Source of the DNA: Proteles cristata cristata
Taxonomy: Eukaryota; Chordata; Mammalia; Carnivora; Hyaenidae
Direction of reading: 5' to 3'
DNA length: 64,000 nucleotides
Assembly: GCA_017311185.1 (NCBI GenBank)
Contig: JAESUZ010002594.1
Location: 558,001 to 622,000, forward strand
In this document: positions 21,323 to 63,231 of the stretch, one piece after another
Position numbering within the stretch: the first letter of the stretch is position 1
Layout: each line of letters starts with the position of its first letter
Position numbers and translations under genes: made by a program
Notes under the pieces: model-generated
Databases searched by the model: none
Seen by the model: only the letters and a program-made list of their open reading frames with translations
Told to the model about the DNA's origin: nothing

Positions 21323-21798
21323 CTTTTGAAAAATAAAATGAAGAGAAAGGTCCCTAGCCTCTAACTGTAGTCTTGGAACACCACTCCCTACCAATAGGAA
21401 TCAGAGCTCCTTAAAGAAATGGCATATTCTGGGTCTGGGGAAGGACATACATGAGATGAGCCTGGAGCGTGTTCTCTCAGATAGCAAGGGGTTTATTAGA
21501 CACTAAGGTGTCAGAAGGGCTCGGGGCCCAACTGAAGATGTTCCACTGGTCAGAATAGGACACTTTTGAGTATCAATAAAGATAACTTCAGTGGACCAAA
21601 ACACATAAATTATGTTTAAAATATGATATCATAATGATAGCTTAAGAACAAGCTTATTGTTCACTTTGATGAAATAGGATTGAATCATTATTTTAAAAAC
21701 TGGTAAATAAAGGGGAAAAAATCAAGCAAGATAGAAGGAATCAAGACTTTACTATATGAACTGCACCATGGGTAACCAAATAATATATATATTTTGGC

Positions 21799-21979
21799 TT
21801 TTTTTTTTTATTATTTTAGGAGCACGACCCCAAGTTGGGGAGGGGCAGAGAGAGGGTGGGGGACAGAGGATCCAAAGCCAGTTATGTGCCGGCAGCTGGA
21901 ATTCACAAATGCTGAGACCATGACCTGAGCTAAAATCAAGAGTCAGATGCTCTACCAACTGAGCCACCCAGGTGCCCCT
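21799..21979 (-). mobile_element. Carnivore SINE
   Basis: Reverse copy with head 'gagccacccaggtgcccc' and a shortened body. Confidence 0.84.
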
Positions 21980-22439
21980 ACTTCTATTTTTTTTTAAATA
22001 GAAGTGTTCTGGTAAATGAAGGAAGGGTAGGTTTAGAGTGACTAGACCCAGCACCAGCACATCCCCAGATGGAAGAGGACGCCACCCTTATGAGTGGTCT
22101 TGTGAGGAAAGTTCACCCTGCGTCTAATTGTGCCACTTGATCCACCTGTCCATTTCAAGATCCCCAGGGGACAGAGGCATGTAGTAAACACTAGGGGTAT
22201 GTGATCAGCAGTAGCCGGCTTGTAGAAACTACAAGAGGTGAGCTGGTTCTTCAACAAATAGATTGCAAGGGAGAAAAAAAAGATGAAGGTCTGTAAATTA
22301 AAAGACTTAAACTTATCAAACAATCATAATATATGGACCTTATTTGGATCCTAATTCAAACATACTTTAAAAAGTATGGTATTTGAGAGAGTTTGAAATT
22401 TAAATGTTGACTAAGTGATGTTAAGAGACTATCAATTCT

Positions 22440-22663
22440 GGGGCGCCTGGGTTGCTTAGTTGGTTGAGCGTCCGACTTTCGCTTAGGTCATGATCTCACG
22501 GTTCGTGGGTTCGAGGCCCCGCGTCGGGCTCTGTGCTGACTGCCAGCTCAGAGCCTGGAGCCTGTTTCAGTCTGTGACTCCCTCTCTCTCTGACCCTCCC
22601 CTGCTCACACTGTCTCTCTCTCTGTCTCCTGGAAATAAATAAAACATTAAAAAAAAAAAAAAA
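22440..22663 (+). mobile_element. Carnivore SINE, young subfamily
   Basis: Near-consensus copy with a perfect 14-bp duplication 'agactatcaattct' before and after, and an uninterrupted poly-A. Confidence 0.94.
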
Positions 22664-24079
22664 GACTATCAATTCTTAGGCATGTAATGCTACTATATTT
22701 TTTCTTTTGTTATATTTTTCAGGTCCTTATGTTTTAGAGGTTAACGCCAAAATGTTTATGAATAACGTAGAGAGTAGCTTCAGAATAATATGAAGGAGGG
22801 AGGCATAGATAAAACAACAATTTTGGGTTGATAATTTTTAAAGGTGGGTGATAGATACATCTCTACTTTTGTATTTAATTAGAACTTTTATCTCATTTAA
22901 AAGTGGAAAAGAATCACAGTCGTCTTGATTCAGAGACTCACAATTGTAATATAATGAAAGTTTGCCCCTTCACTTGGTTTTCATGTGATTCTCAAATTTG
23001 TTGTCCATCCCACATTTTCCTCTTGATGTGGCACTGTGTTCCCAAGTGCTGGCCTTTATTTTCTGAAATTCACATTTTTGCCTGGCAGTTTTTCATAAGA
23101 AATTAAAATGCCCCTAAATTGGGCAAGGATTGAATTTCAACATGTTTGTTTGTTACTGTGAGAAGTATCCAAGTCTGAATACACTTAGAGCAAAGCAATA
23201 GAGAATAGAAGAAGGAAACAATCCAGTTTGTTGTTTTTTTTTTTGCCTTGTGAGAAGTTAAGTTAAAGATTTGGTGTGGAAAGAAGTTAAACGTGAGTAG
23301 AATGATAGTTTGGGAAGATGCACATTGCAGTACTGGGTATTTAGTAGTTCCTGTCGCCTTTTATCAAAAATAGTTGAGAGATGACTGATGACATACTGTA
23401 TGCCATGGATTGCTTGAAAAGCCACAGAGAATTACCGTGTTTCTTTCATGATCATCTTGATAAAGATATTAAGCATAGCATTTATTCATATTAATGAACA
23501 TTTCTTTTTGATAGCTGGAAAACTACAAGCAGTGTGCTAAATTTGCATTTTTCAAGTTTGTGAAGTATTTCATTTAGGTTGATACCTCTGTTGTGGTATG
23601 ACCTATCTTTTCAACATAATTAGTGTTTTGAATTAGAGGTGGTAAAATGAATGATCATGCTTGGAGACAACAGTCTAGGTCAGAAGTGAGGACTGTTTGA
23701 AAAACTTGGGTTCATTGTCTTCCAGAGATGTTTGGATGTATGTGAAATATGCTGAGTCAGCAGATGTCATTTTTATTTTTTTCTGGGTTGACAAGCCTTA
23801 TTGGTTAATTCGTCTTGTTTGCTATAAAGAACTTGAAAAATATTTTGAGTTGAATTTTCTGCTCATTTTGAATTTTTAAATTTATATTGGTTGTCTTGGC
23901 AGAACATATACCTGGGGAGCTCTTTTTCTCTCTCGATAAAAAGTAGTTAGGCCACAAACATCTTTCTTTGCCATTTTTTCAGATTTACCTTTCTCACTCT
24001 TTCTATTTATTAGAGTATCTTTTTCATGAGAGGACTAACATAGTTTGATCAGAAGGAAGAAACTTTCTTTTTCTTTTTC
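22664..24079. other. POGZ intron 1, unique sequence
   Basis: AT-rich intron. Open frames near 22903 and 23697 have no recognisable protein features. A segment near 22800-22880 resembles an old L1 3' end. Confidence 0.4.
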
Positions 24080-24269
24080 TTTTTATGTTTTTATTTTAGA
24101 GCACATGCACGGGGGGCGGGGGGAGAGACAGAGACAGAGAGAGAATCTCAAGTGGACTCTACGCTCTGTGCAGAGCCCCACACGGGGCTTGATCCCACGA
24201 CCCTTGGATCATGACCTGAGTTAAAGTCAAGAGTTGGATGCTCAACTGACTGAGCCACCCTGGCTCCCT
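24080..24269 (-). mobile_element. Carnivore SINE
   Basis: Reverse copy with 'ggaagaaactttc' on both sides. Confidence 0.88.
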
Positions 24270-24290
24270 GGAAGAAACTTTCAGTATTCT

Positions 24291-24521
24291 TTTTTTTTTT
24301 TTTTAATTTTTTAATGTTTTTATTTATTTCTAGGAGAGGGAGAGAGACAGCGTGAGCAGGGGAGGGTCAGAGAGAGAGGGAATCAGAGACTCCGAAATAG
24401 GCTCCAGGCTCTGAGCCGGCAGTCAGCACAGAGCCCGACGCGGGGCTCGAACCCACGAACCGCGAGATCATGACCTAAGCGAAAGTCGGACGCTTAACCG
24501 ACTAAGCCACCCAGGTGCCCC
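24291..24521 (-). mobile_element. Carnivore SINE, young subfamily
   Basis: Inserted right at the 3' duplication of the preceding SINE. Flanked by its own perfect duplication 'gaaactttcagtattct'. Confidence 0.94.
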
Positions 24522-24552
24522 GAAACTTTCAGTATTCTTAAAATTCATTGCT

Positions 24553-24757
24553 GGGTTGCCTGGGTGCTCAAATGGTTATAAACATCTGATTTTACCTCAG
24601 ATCATGACCTCACAGTTTGTGGGTTCGAACCTACATCTGCCTCTGTGCTGACAGCTCAGAGCCTGGAGCCTGCTTCCGATTCTGTGTCTCCTCCTCCCTC
24701 TGCCCCTCCCCTGCCTGCTTGCTCTCTCTCAAAAATAAACATTAAAATATTTTTTAA
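24553..24757 (+). mobile_element. Carnivore SINE, diverged
   Basis: Head 'ggttgcctgggtgctcaaat'. Flanks 'aaattcattgct' and 'aaattcgttgct' differ by one base. Confidence 0.86.
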
Positions 24758-25213
24758 AAAATTCGTTGCTTCACAAAATGAAACATGCACTCAGTCCCTC
24801 AAAATATGGAGTTGAGGTAGAAGGCCAGCCTTTGGATATGCTGTTAAATATCCAGCATGGCTGTGAAACCACAGTTTGTACCCCTGCTTACTCTGAAGGG
24901 AAGTTTTCTTCTGACTGCTCAGCATATGTCTGGGGGTTTGTATGCAGCTGGTCAGAGTGGAAAAAAGTGCTTGAGATCCACCTGTAGAACTTCTCATCCA
25001 CAGTGTACATTCATTCTGCCAGGAGTTTGATACTGATGCATTGTTGGCTATGGGCTCTACGAAAGTTAGACAGCAAAGATCTGGTATAAAATTAAATAGT
25101 TAAAAAAGAAAGATGTTTAGAATGATGTCTTTTTCAGTAAAACTAGTCTGGACACTGTAGGAGTTGGTGCTGTGTAGTCTTGGCTCAAGGACTGCCTGCG
25201 GTATGGATTTGGC

Positions 25214-25442
25214 TTTTTTTTTTTTTTTTTTTGAAGTTTATTTTTAAGAGAGAACACAAGCGAGGCGTGGGGGGGGTGCGCAGAGAGGGAGGGAGACACA
25301 GAATCCGAAGCACACTACAGGCTCTGAGCTGTCAGCCGGAGCCCGATGCGGGGCTCGAACCCACAAGCTGTTAGATCATGACCTGCGCCAAAGTCAAAGT
25401 TGAAAGTTGGGAGCTTAACCGATTGAGCCACCCAGGTGCCCC
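25214..25442 (-). mobile_element. Carnivore SINE
   Basis: Reverse copy with an 18-base poly-T and head 'gagccacccaggtgcccc'. Confidence 0.88.
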
Positions 25443-25699
25443 AGGCTTCTTTTTAATTCTGTTTTTGACTAGCACTGTCTTTTGTATATTTATGTTAAAT
25501 GTGAAACTAAGAAAATTTAAGTTGATCCCATATATGTTTTTCTTTCCTTGCTCATATCTTCTCTTCATTGTGGTTTTGGCCTGAAAAGACAAACAGAATA
25601 TTAGAGAGCAGTTAGAATCAAGTTAGGCACTTCAGCCATTGAAACTGTGGGCACTTGGCTATAGGTAACTCACTGGGGCATTGGCTGGAGTTTTTTGTT

Positions 25700-25835
25700 T
25701 TTTGTTTTTTAATTTTAGTTAGCATACAGCGTAATATTGGCTTCAGGAGTAGAATTTCAGTGATTCATCACTTACATACAACACCAGTGCACCTCACAGG
25801 TGCCCTCCTTAGTACCCTGTCACCCTGCCTGGATT
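25700..25835 (+). mobile_element. L1 3'-UTR fragment, carnivore type
   Basis: Phrases 'ttagttagcatacagcgtaa' and 'caccagtgcacctcacaggt' resemble the carnivore L1 3' UTR. Confidence 0.55.
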
Positions 25836-26056
25836 TTTTAAATTTTCAAGGGAACACCGCCATCTGTTGGGCACCTTAAAAATGAATCCTGTCATGTTGT
25901 ATGGACCCAATTACTTAGACTAGTTTTAGGTTGGTTGTTTTGTTTTGGGTGTAGAAATGTAGCAAAAAGTGTTTCTGAAATGATTTTTAAGGGCATTGTG
26001 AGAGCCTTTGTCTTAAAGGCTTTATTTGAACATTGAGTAGTATTGCTGTTACAGTT

Positions 26057-26085
26057 CCCAACCGACTGAGCTACCCAGGTGCCCC
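26057..26085 (-). mobile_element. SINE head remnant
   Basis: Only 'gactgagctacccaggtgcc' and adjoining bases remain. Confidence 0.65.
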
Positions 26086-26189
26086 AACTATGACAATTCC
26101 AAGACAAAGAAATTGACCTGTAGTTTACTAATGTTGGAGGGCAGAATAGCAGTCGCTCTTTTTTAATTTTAATTTTAATTTTTTACTTA

Positions 26190-26408
26190 TTTTTTTTTTT
26201 AATGTTTTATTTATTTTTAGGAGAGAGAGAGAGAGACAGCATGAGCAGGAGAGGGTCAGAGAGAGAGGGAGTCACAGGCTGAAACAGGCTCCAGGCTCTG
26301 AGCTGGCAGTCAGCACAGAGCCCGACGCGGGGCTCGAACCGACGAACTGCGAGATCATGACCTAAGCGAAAGTCGGACGCTTAACCGACTAAGCCACCCA
26401 GGCGCCCC
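26190..26408 (-). mobile_element. Carnivore SINE, young subfamily, nested
   Basis: Inserted into an older SINE. The host string 'attttttacttatttt' is duplicated on both sides. Confidence 0.92.
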
Positions 26409-26514
26409 TATTTTTTACTTATTTTTGAGAGGAGGAGGCAGAGACGGAGAGAAAATCCCAGGCAGGCTCTGTGCCGACAGCCCACAGCCCTACGCAGCTG
26501 AACTCAAGAGTGGG
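26409..26514 (-). mobile_element. Older SINE, outer part of a nest
   Basis: Remainder of the SINE that received two later insertions. Its head seems to resume at 26718-26755 ('ttagctgagccacccagc'). Confidence 0.65.
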
Positions 26515-26522
26515 ATGGATGA

Positions 26523-26717
26523 TGGGATGCCTGGGTAGCACAGTCAGTTAAGTGTCCTGCTCTGGGTTTCAGCTCAAGTCATGATCTCACAGCTCATGGG
26601 TTCGAGCCCCACATCGGGCTCTGTATGAACAGTAAGGATCCTGCTTGGGATCTTCCCTCTCTTCCTTTCTCTTTTCCCCTACTGCACTCTCTCTCTCAAA
26701 ATTAAAAAAAAAAAAAA
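26523..26717 (+). mobile_element. Carnivore SINE, nested
   Basis: Head 'gggatgcctgggtagcacag' and tail 'ctctcaaaattaaaaaaa'. It separates the two parts of the older SINE. Confidence 0.85.
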
Positions 26718-26826
26718 GTGTTAGATGCTTAGCTGAGCCACCCAGCCACCCAGCTATTAACTCAGCTATCAATAGCTCTTTGTTTGCATTGCAGAGGTGT
26801 AGGGTTTGTGTTTATAAGAAACAAAT

Positions 26827-27030
26827 AGGGACGCCTGTGTAGCTCATTTGGCTGAGTGTCCTGATCTTGATTTTGGCTCAGGTCATGATCTTGTGGTTCA
26901 TGGTATCAGGCCCTGCATTGAGCTCTGTGCTGACAGTGCAGAGCCTGCTTAGAATTCTCTCCCTCCCACCCCCACCTCTCTCTCTCTGCCTCTCCCCCAC
27001 TCTATAAAAAAATAAACTTAAAAAAGAAAA
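26827..27030 (+). mobile_element. Carnivore SINE, diverged
   Basis: Head 'agggacgcctgtgtagctca' and a degenerate A-rich tail. Confidence 0.84.
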
Positions 27031-27191
27031 AGGGGCATGTTACTTAGGCAAGTGTTTTCAAATTAAAGGCTCACTCTAAAATCACAGTGGACTACAAGAA
27101 TATAATTTGGAGAGGAAAAGAACTACTACCCACTTTCTGAATTCTGGGCAATCTAGGATTTGATCCTGCAGCATAATGAAAAAAATACACG

Positions 27192-27405
27192 TTTTTTAGA
27201 TTTTATTTTATGTTTATTTTTATTTTGAGAGAGCATGAGCGGGGAGGAAAAAGGCAGAGGGGGAGAGAGAGTGAGTGAGCATCTTAAGCAGGCTCCGTGC
27301 TCAGCGTGGAGCCTGACAGGTGGGTCAGTCCCACAACCCAGAGATCATGACCTGAGCTGAAATCAAGAGTCAGACACTCAGTTGACTGAGACACTCAGGT
27401 GCCCC
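27192..27405 (-). mobile_element. Carnivore SINE
   Basis: Reverse copy with head 'gagacactcaggtgcccc'. Confidence 0.85.
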
Positions 27406-27409
27406 TATT

Positions 27410-27526
27410 ATTATTGTGTTTAAAGATTTCCTTTTTCAGTAATCTCTGCACCCAAAGTGAGGCTCAACTCACAACCCTGAGATCCAAGAGTCATGTGCTC
27501 CACTGACTGAGCCAGCCAGGTGCACC
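27410..27526 (-). mobile_element. Old carnivore SINE fragment
   Basis: Same body-less old type as 1225-1333, with head 'gactgagccagccaggtgca'. Confidence 0.7.
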
Positions 27527-27682
27527 CAAAACATACGTTTTAATTGAAGACCCTGCATCTGCATGATTTGCCTCACCCTGATCATAGCCCTGGGTATTAC
27601 AGATTAAACTTTTATACTCCTATTATTGAATAATTTGCTGTGAGCTCTTTCATAATTTTTCCCCCACGAATAAAAGTTAGAA

Positions 27683-27860
27683 TGAGGCAACTGGGAGGCT
27701 CAGTCGGTTAAGCATCCTACTCTCAATTTCAGCTCAGGTCATGAGATTGAGGCCCCATCAGGCTCTGCACTGACAGCTTGGAGCCTGGTTGGGATTCTCT
27801 GTCTCCCTCTCTCTGCCCCTCTCCCACTTGTGCATGCTCTGTCTCTCAAAATAAATACTT
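27683..27860 (+). mobile_element. Carnivore SINE carrying a nested insertion
   Basis: Head 'gaggcaactgggaggctcag'. Its tail was the target for the following young SINE. Confidence 0.85.
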
Positions 27861-28075
27861 TTTTTTTTTTAATGTTTTATTTATTTCTAGAAGAGAGAGA
27901 GGACAGACAGCGTGAACAGGGGAGGGTCAGAGAGAGAGGGTCACAGACTCTGAAACAGGCTCCAGGCTCTGAGCTGGCAGCACAGAGCCCGACGCGGGGC
28001 TTGAACCCACGAACCACGAGATCATGACCTGAGCGAAAGCCGGACGCTTAACCGACTAAGCCACCCAGGCGCCCC
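27861..28075 (-). mobile_element. Carnivore SINE, young subfamily, nested
   Basis: Reverse copy in the tail of the previous SINE, with perfect duplication 'aaaataaatacttttt'. Confidence 0.93.
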
Positions 28076-28264
28076 AAAATAAATACTTTTTAAAAAGAAT
28101 AATAAAAGTTGTCATTCTAGATCCTTCGAAATGTGGTGGTAGGAGGAGATTAGGGGAGAGCATAGAGCGAGTATAGGGGCGAGTTACTGGTAGATTGAAG
28201 ACTGATTCCTTATTTTTTTATAAAACTTTCATTTTGAGGTCAATATCTTTTTTGGTCCAATGTC

Positions 28265-55807
<27,543 letters not shown>

Positions 55808-57255
55808 GTACTGGGGTCATGAGTGGTTGTGGAGTGGGGGTGGGACAGTGCGAGGGGGGGTAGAGGGATTTAGGGAAAGGGGATATACCAGGTGGGGTAT
55901 TTGGTTTATATTTTTTAATTTTATGCCACCGCTTCCCCCCCACCCCCATGTTGACTTCTTCCCTGTGGATTTGTGGATTATTAGAAATACCAGTGGTGAT
56001 CCCGTCTGAGCCAAGGAGCTGGCCCATTGGTCGTTCACTTCTGCTAAAAACCGGTTTTTGTGACTTCTTTTTTTTTAAACTTAAAATCACTGTGTTTGGT
56101 ATTTTTCTGACAAAATCAAGAAAAAGAAAAAAATATTCTTGGTGGGCGAATGTTAAATTTCTGTTCCCCTTTTACCTCAATTGTATCATAGTACATCTGG
56201 GTTTTTTTGTTCGTTTGTTTTACTGTGTGGCAGTGTCTTTGGGCATGATGCTATCCAACCGTTGTCAATGTGAGAACATTTCTGAAGATGGGAGAGACAC
56301 AAATATGTAGCTCACAAACTGGTTTATTATATATATGGATAAAAACAACTTTTTTCATTGTGGTCTTAACACTTTTATATAAAAATGAAAATGGAAAAAA
56401 AATCCCACCGAACTCTCTCTTCCTTCTCCTTTCTTTCCTTCCCTTTCCAGAGATGTTGGTTTCTACAGCAACTCTGAGATAGAAACTTGTGGCTTTAAAA
56501 ATGCATGAAACCACCTCTCATCCAGAATGACGGATTAGATTTGTTTTTCCTCACCACCTTCCCTCCAACAAAAAACATGACAGAACCAATATTCTTTGCA
56601 TTGGGATCCTTGGCCCCTTTTCCCATTTTTACCCCGTCACTCCGGACAGAGGATCATACATGTGTCGTTAGCACGCAGGAGGCACTGAGGCGATCCCACA
56701 GTGTTAGGGTGGAAGCCACTCCCCGCAAATGGGCCTTCAGTATGTCCAGCGGACAGCCCACCTGTTCAAGAGATCATATGTCCTACAGCCAGGAGCTAAT
56801 TGTGCAAGGAGTTAAATGTCGAACTTCATAAAACAAGACAAACCACTTGTTGAAATTCTGTTTTAACCCTGTGGCTTTCCTTGCTTCTCTTAATGCTTAG
56901 AGAAGAGGGTGACCTGAAGAAGAAACGCAGGGGTATGCACAAAGAAAAAGACATGAATCTTTATTTTTCACTGCCAGCTTCGAGGAAAGAAAATTTTTCT
57001 ACAGTTTGCATGAGGGATTTTTTTTAATTGTATGTACTCACGGTTATAAACTGAAATGTACTGTGTAACATACAGAGAAAAGGAACAAAACCCCACATCC
57101 GGCTTTCCCACAGCTACACCTTCTGTCCGTCCCAAGGCTTTCAGCAACATGTCCCTCCTGGGAGCCAAGGAGGCAGCCTGCACAGGCTTGTAAATGGTTC
57201 GTCTTTAAAGTGTACATAAGTGGAACATTTAATAAAATGAGGGGAAATGGATTTA
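55808..57255 (+). other. POGZ: POGZ 3' UTR
   Basis: Non-coding, from the stop to a cleavage site about 15-25 bases past AATAAA. Frames here on both strands are fortuitous. Confidence 0.75.
57231..57236 (+). promoter_or_regulatory. POGZ: POGZ polyadenylation signal
   Basis: AATAAA followed by 'aacaatgtggttttcc', a GT-rich downstream element. A second AATAAA at 57863-57868 could serve a longer form. Confidence 0.7.
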
Positions 57256-57261
57256 TAAACA

Positions 57262-58127
57262 ATGTGGTTTTCCCCCCAGGTAACCAACCCTGTTTTAGTA
57301 GGCCTTTCACAGACGGGGACACACTCAAGATGTGACGGGCTAGGTGGTACGGGTGTGACATTTGTTACCACCTCTTTCTCACCTCCAGTTTTTGGTTTTT
57401 TACCCCCCAGCACACTATAATATAGTGAACTGGAGCGACCCCACCCGAAAGCAGCTTGGCCGGCTTCGAGAGCCCAGGGCATCGGAAACATGACCTGACG
57501 ATCCGTCTTCTCTTGGGCTTCTCTTCCCAGCTTTTTGTCTGATGCCACTTTGACAGAATACGGACCTCGACGTCATCCCTTTGCCTTTGAGAAAGTTCAA
57601 GAACTCTGGTCAACTCTAACTACAGTGACCTAACCCTCCTCTTTGGTAGTCTCCGCAGCAGGCCCTGCTTCAGCAGAGCGAGGTCCCTGGCCTCTGCGTA
57701 CTGTTTGACTTTCTGGATGGGTAATTTTTTTAAGTCCTTAACACCAACAGTGCGTCAGCTGGGTTTTGGCCAGGAAGTTATCCTTGTGGATTCCGCCCGC
57801 ATGGCTTAGTAGTAGAAGGAAGTTTTTTGTTTTGTTTTGTTTTTTTATAATTCAGTTTAATCAATAAACAAGTATTTATTGACTACTTTCTGTGTCGAGA
57901 CTTAATACATGGAAGACTGAAAGAGGAAACTCATAGTTTCCTTTTACTTTCACTTACTAGTTTGTTGTAACATGGATGATAAAATGGAGAGATACTTTGA
58001 TTTCTCCCTCTGCTCTTACTGAATTTCTGGAATAGTTTGAATTTGCTGCCTATACTAGTTCTCAAAGCAGTTTAGAGAGGATGTGCGTCAGAATCACCTA
58101 AGGTGTTTATTTTTAAAATTCAGGTTT
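57262..58127. other. Spacer between POGZ and PSMB4, POGZ side
   Basis: No gene recognised. The stretch at about 58054-58125 ('actagttctcaaagcagttt') may be a MER5-like fragment. Confidence 0.4.
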
Positions 58128-58312
58128 AGGGGTGCCTGGGTGGTTCAGTCGGTTACGTGTCTTTGGCTGAGGTTATGATCTCGCGGTTTGAGGGTTTAAG
58201 CCCCATATCAAGTTCTATGCTGACAGCTCAGAGCCTAGAGCCTACTTCAGATCCCGTGACTCCCTTCCTCTCTGCCCCTCCCCCGCTCACGCTTTCTCTC
58301 AAAATAAATGTT
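58128..58312 (+). mobile_element. Carnivore SINE
   Basis: Head 'ggggtgcctgggtggttcag'. Joins the next copy head-to-tail. Confidence 0.87.
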
Positions 58313-58500
58313 GGGGCACCTGGGTGGCTCAGTCAGTTAAGCATCCGACTTTGGCTCAGGTCATGATCTTGTGGTTTGTGAGTTCGAGCCCCCTATCGGG
58401 CTTTGTGCTGACAGCTCAGAGCCTGGAGCCTGCTTCGAATTCTGTGTCTGCCTCTCTCTCTGCCCCTTCCCCGCTCAAGCTCTGTCTGTCAATAATGTTA
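58313..58500 (+). mobile_element. Carnivore SINE
   Basis: Head 'ggggcacctgggtggctcag', starting where the previous tail ends ('aaataaatgtt'). Confidence 0.88.
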
Positions 58501-58595
58501 GAAAAAAATTATTTTAATGTCAAAATTCTGGTTTAACACCATTTTGGGAGTAGAATCTGGCTTAATGCCCCAAATGATTTGACTCAAAAATGACC

Positions 58596-58749
58596 CAGTA
58601 AGGGAGGAGCAGAGACAGGGAGAATCCCTATCCCAAGCAGGCTCTACGGTCAGCGCAGAGCCCAATGTGGGGCTTGAACTCACAAACCCTTAGACCATGA
58701 CCTGAACTGAAATCGAGTCAGATGCTTAACTGAGCTACCCAGGCACCCT
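58596..58749 (-). mobile_element. Carnivore SINE, truncated body
   Basis: Reverse copy with head 'tgagctacccaggcaccc'; the poly-T end is lost. Confidence 0.8.
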
Positions 58750-58768
58750 AAACTTTTAAATGAACACC

Positions 58769-58904
58769 TTTTTTTTTTTTTCTGAGGGCGCAAGGGACAG
58801 AGGGAGAGAGAGAAGTGGTGCTCACCTGAACAGGGGCTCAAACTCTATGATTGTGACCTGAGCCGAAAGTGGGATGCTTAAATGACTGAGCCACCCAGAC
58901 ATCC
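58769..58904 (-). mobile_element. Carnivore SINE, shortened
   Basis: Reverse copy with poly-T at 58769 and head 'gagccacccagacatccc'. Confidence 0.8.
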
Positions 58905-59404
58905 CTGAACACAATACCTTTAAGAGGTTTTCTGATAGTAGATCTGGACAATAAACGTTTAAGTTAAATGCTGAAGTTACTTCGTATTTCCTCTACTAAG
59001 GGTGAGGCAGCAGCATTGGTGAGGGACTGATGCTGTCAGGTCCTGCCTGGGAGTCACCTTACACAGAGCAGCTTTACCAGATACTGTATTTCTATCTTTC
59101 AAACTGTTTGTAATTAAAATCACATTTGCAGCTAACATTAAACCAGAAAATTTGTTAAGAATCTGGCACATGGGTATAAATGAAAAATGTGAAGCACTAT
59201 GTTATCCCATAAAAACTGAGCCTGGATTCTACACAAAGCTGTTTCTAGACAGGCCCAAACGAAGACCATGGGTGATTTCCCATACTATCCTGCTGAGAAT
59301 CCTGTATCTGCCATTAAGAACCAAGAGCGCAAGGGTCCTCTGACCAGGAATGCAGAGGGTATGTGCTTCCACTCTTGGTGTGACCCAGTCAGATAATAAA
59401 ACCA
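58905..59404. other. Spacer on the PSMB4 side
   Basis: Nothing recognised. Short frames on both strands have no recognisable features. Confidence 0.4.
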
Positions 59405-59523
59405 CTCAGCAAGCATTTCAAAGGATTTATTTATTTTACAATAGAAAAGTTAACCATTGAGCCAGCCAAGTTCAAAGTGAGCAGAAGGGCACAACTTTCA
59501 GTTCTGGAAAATGCATCTGTATT
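59405..59523 (-). other. PSMB4: PSMB4 3' UTR
   Basis: Short 3' UTR from the stop to just past overlapping AATAAA signals (- strand, 59426-59435). The cleavage position is approximate. Confidence 0.75.
59426..59435 (-). promoter_or_regulatory. PSMB4: PSMB4 polyadenylation signal
   Basis: Two overlapping AATAAA hexamers on the - strand, about 90 bases after the stop codon. Confidence 0.8.
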
Positions 59524-62260
<2,737 letters not shown>

Positions 62261-62761
62261 CACAAATTCAAGGAAAGGGAGCTTGGTGGGAAGGCAGGTA
62301 TGTGGAACCACTTCAAGACACTGATTCTGATAAAGGAGGCAGAAATTCTCTGGTCCTTTCTTTGGATCTTTATCAAAAAGCCCCATATGAAACTAACAGT
62401 GAACGCAGCAGCCTTGTATGGCAAGCATTACTCGACCCATTTTATAAATAAGGCTTGTGGTGTGGCGATTTAGGTGGCCACACAAACAGTAAAAGTAAGC
62501 CTGGGTCTTCTAGCCCAGATTTAAAAAAGGAATCATACAGATGCGCATATCCTGTGGTGTGTGGTATCTCGGGTGGATCACTCGCTCTGTGGGACCCTGG
62601 ACAGATACCTGAAAGTTTTCTTATTGTCAAATTCTCTTGCCCAACTCTTTTGCGGCAGAGAAATTGCATTCACTGTGAGCATGAAGCTAAATTCCGGAAG
62701 TTTCCTTTTCAGTGTGGTTATGTAGCGGAGCCTGGAAGCAGTATATAAAATGAAACTGGGC

Positions 62762-62960
62762 AGGGCACCTGTGTGGCTCAGCGAGTCAAGCCCTGGATTC
62801 TTGATTTTGGCTCAGGTCATGATCTCAAGGTTCAGGGGATCTGGGTGGAGGGGAGCTGGGCTCTGCACTGGCAGCCGGGAGGCTGCTTAGCATTCTCTCC
62901 CCTCTCTCTGGGCCCCTCCCCTGCGCCTTCGCTCTCTCTCTCAAAATAAACATTTTTAAG
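62762..62960 (+). mobile_element. Carnivore SINE, diverged
   Basis: Head 'agggcacctgtgtggctcag', tail 'ctctcaaaataaacattttt'. Confidence 0.85.
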
Positions 62961-63006
62961 AAATTAAAATAATCAAACTGGTGAACCTTTTTAAAACCAC
63001 TACTTT

Positions 63007-63231
63007 GGGGGCGCCTGGGCGGCTTAGTCGGTTAAGCGTCCGACTTTCGCTTAGGTCATGATCTCGCGGTTTGTGGGTTCAAGCCCCGCGTCGGGCTCTG
63101 TGCTGACTGCCAGCTCAGAGCCTGGAGCCTGTTTCAGAGTCTGTGTCTCCGTCTCTCTCTGATCCTCCCCTGCTCACACTGTCTCTCTCTCTCTCTCTCC
63201 TAGAAATAAATAAAAATTAAAAAAAAAAAAA
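63007..63231 (+). mobile_element. Carnivore SINE, young subfamily
   Basis: Near-consensus copy. Flanks 'aaaccactac' and 'aacccactac' mark the target duplication. Confidence 0.92.
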
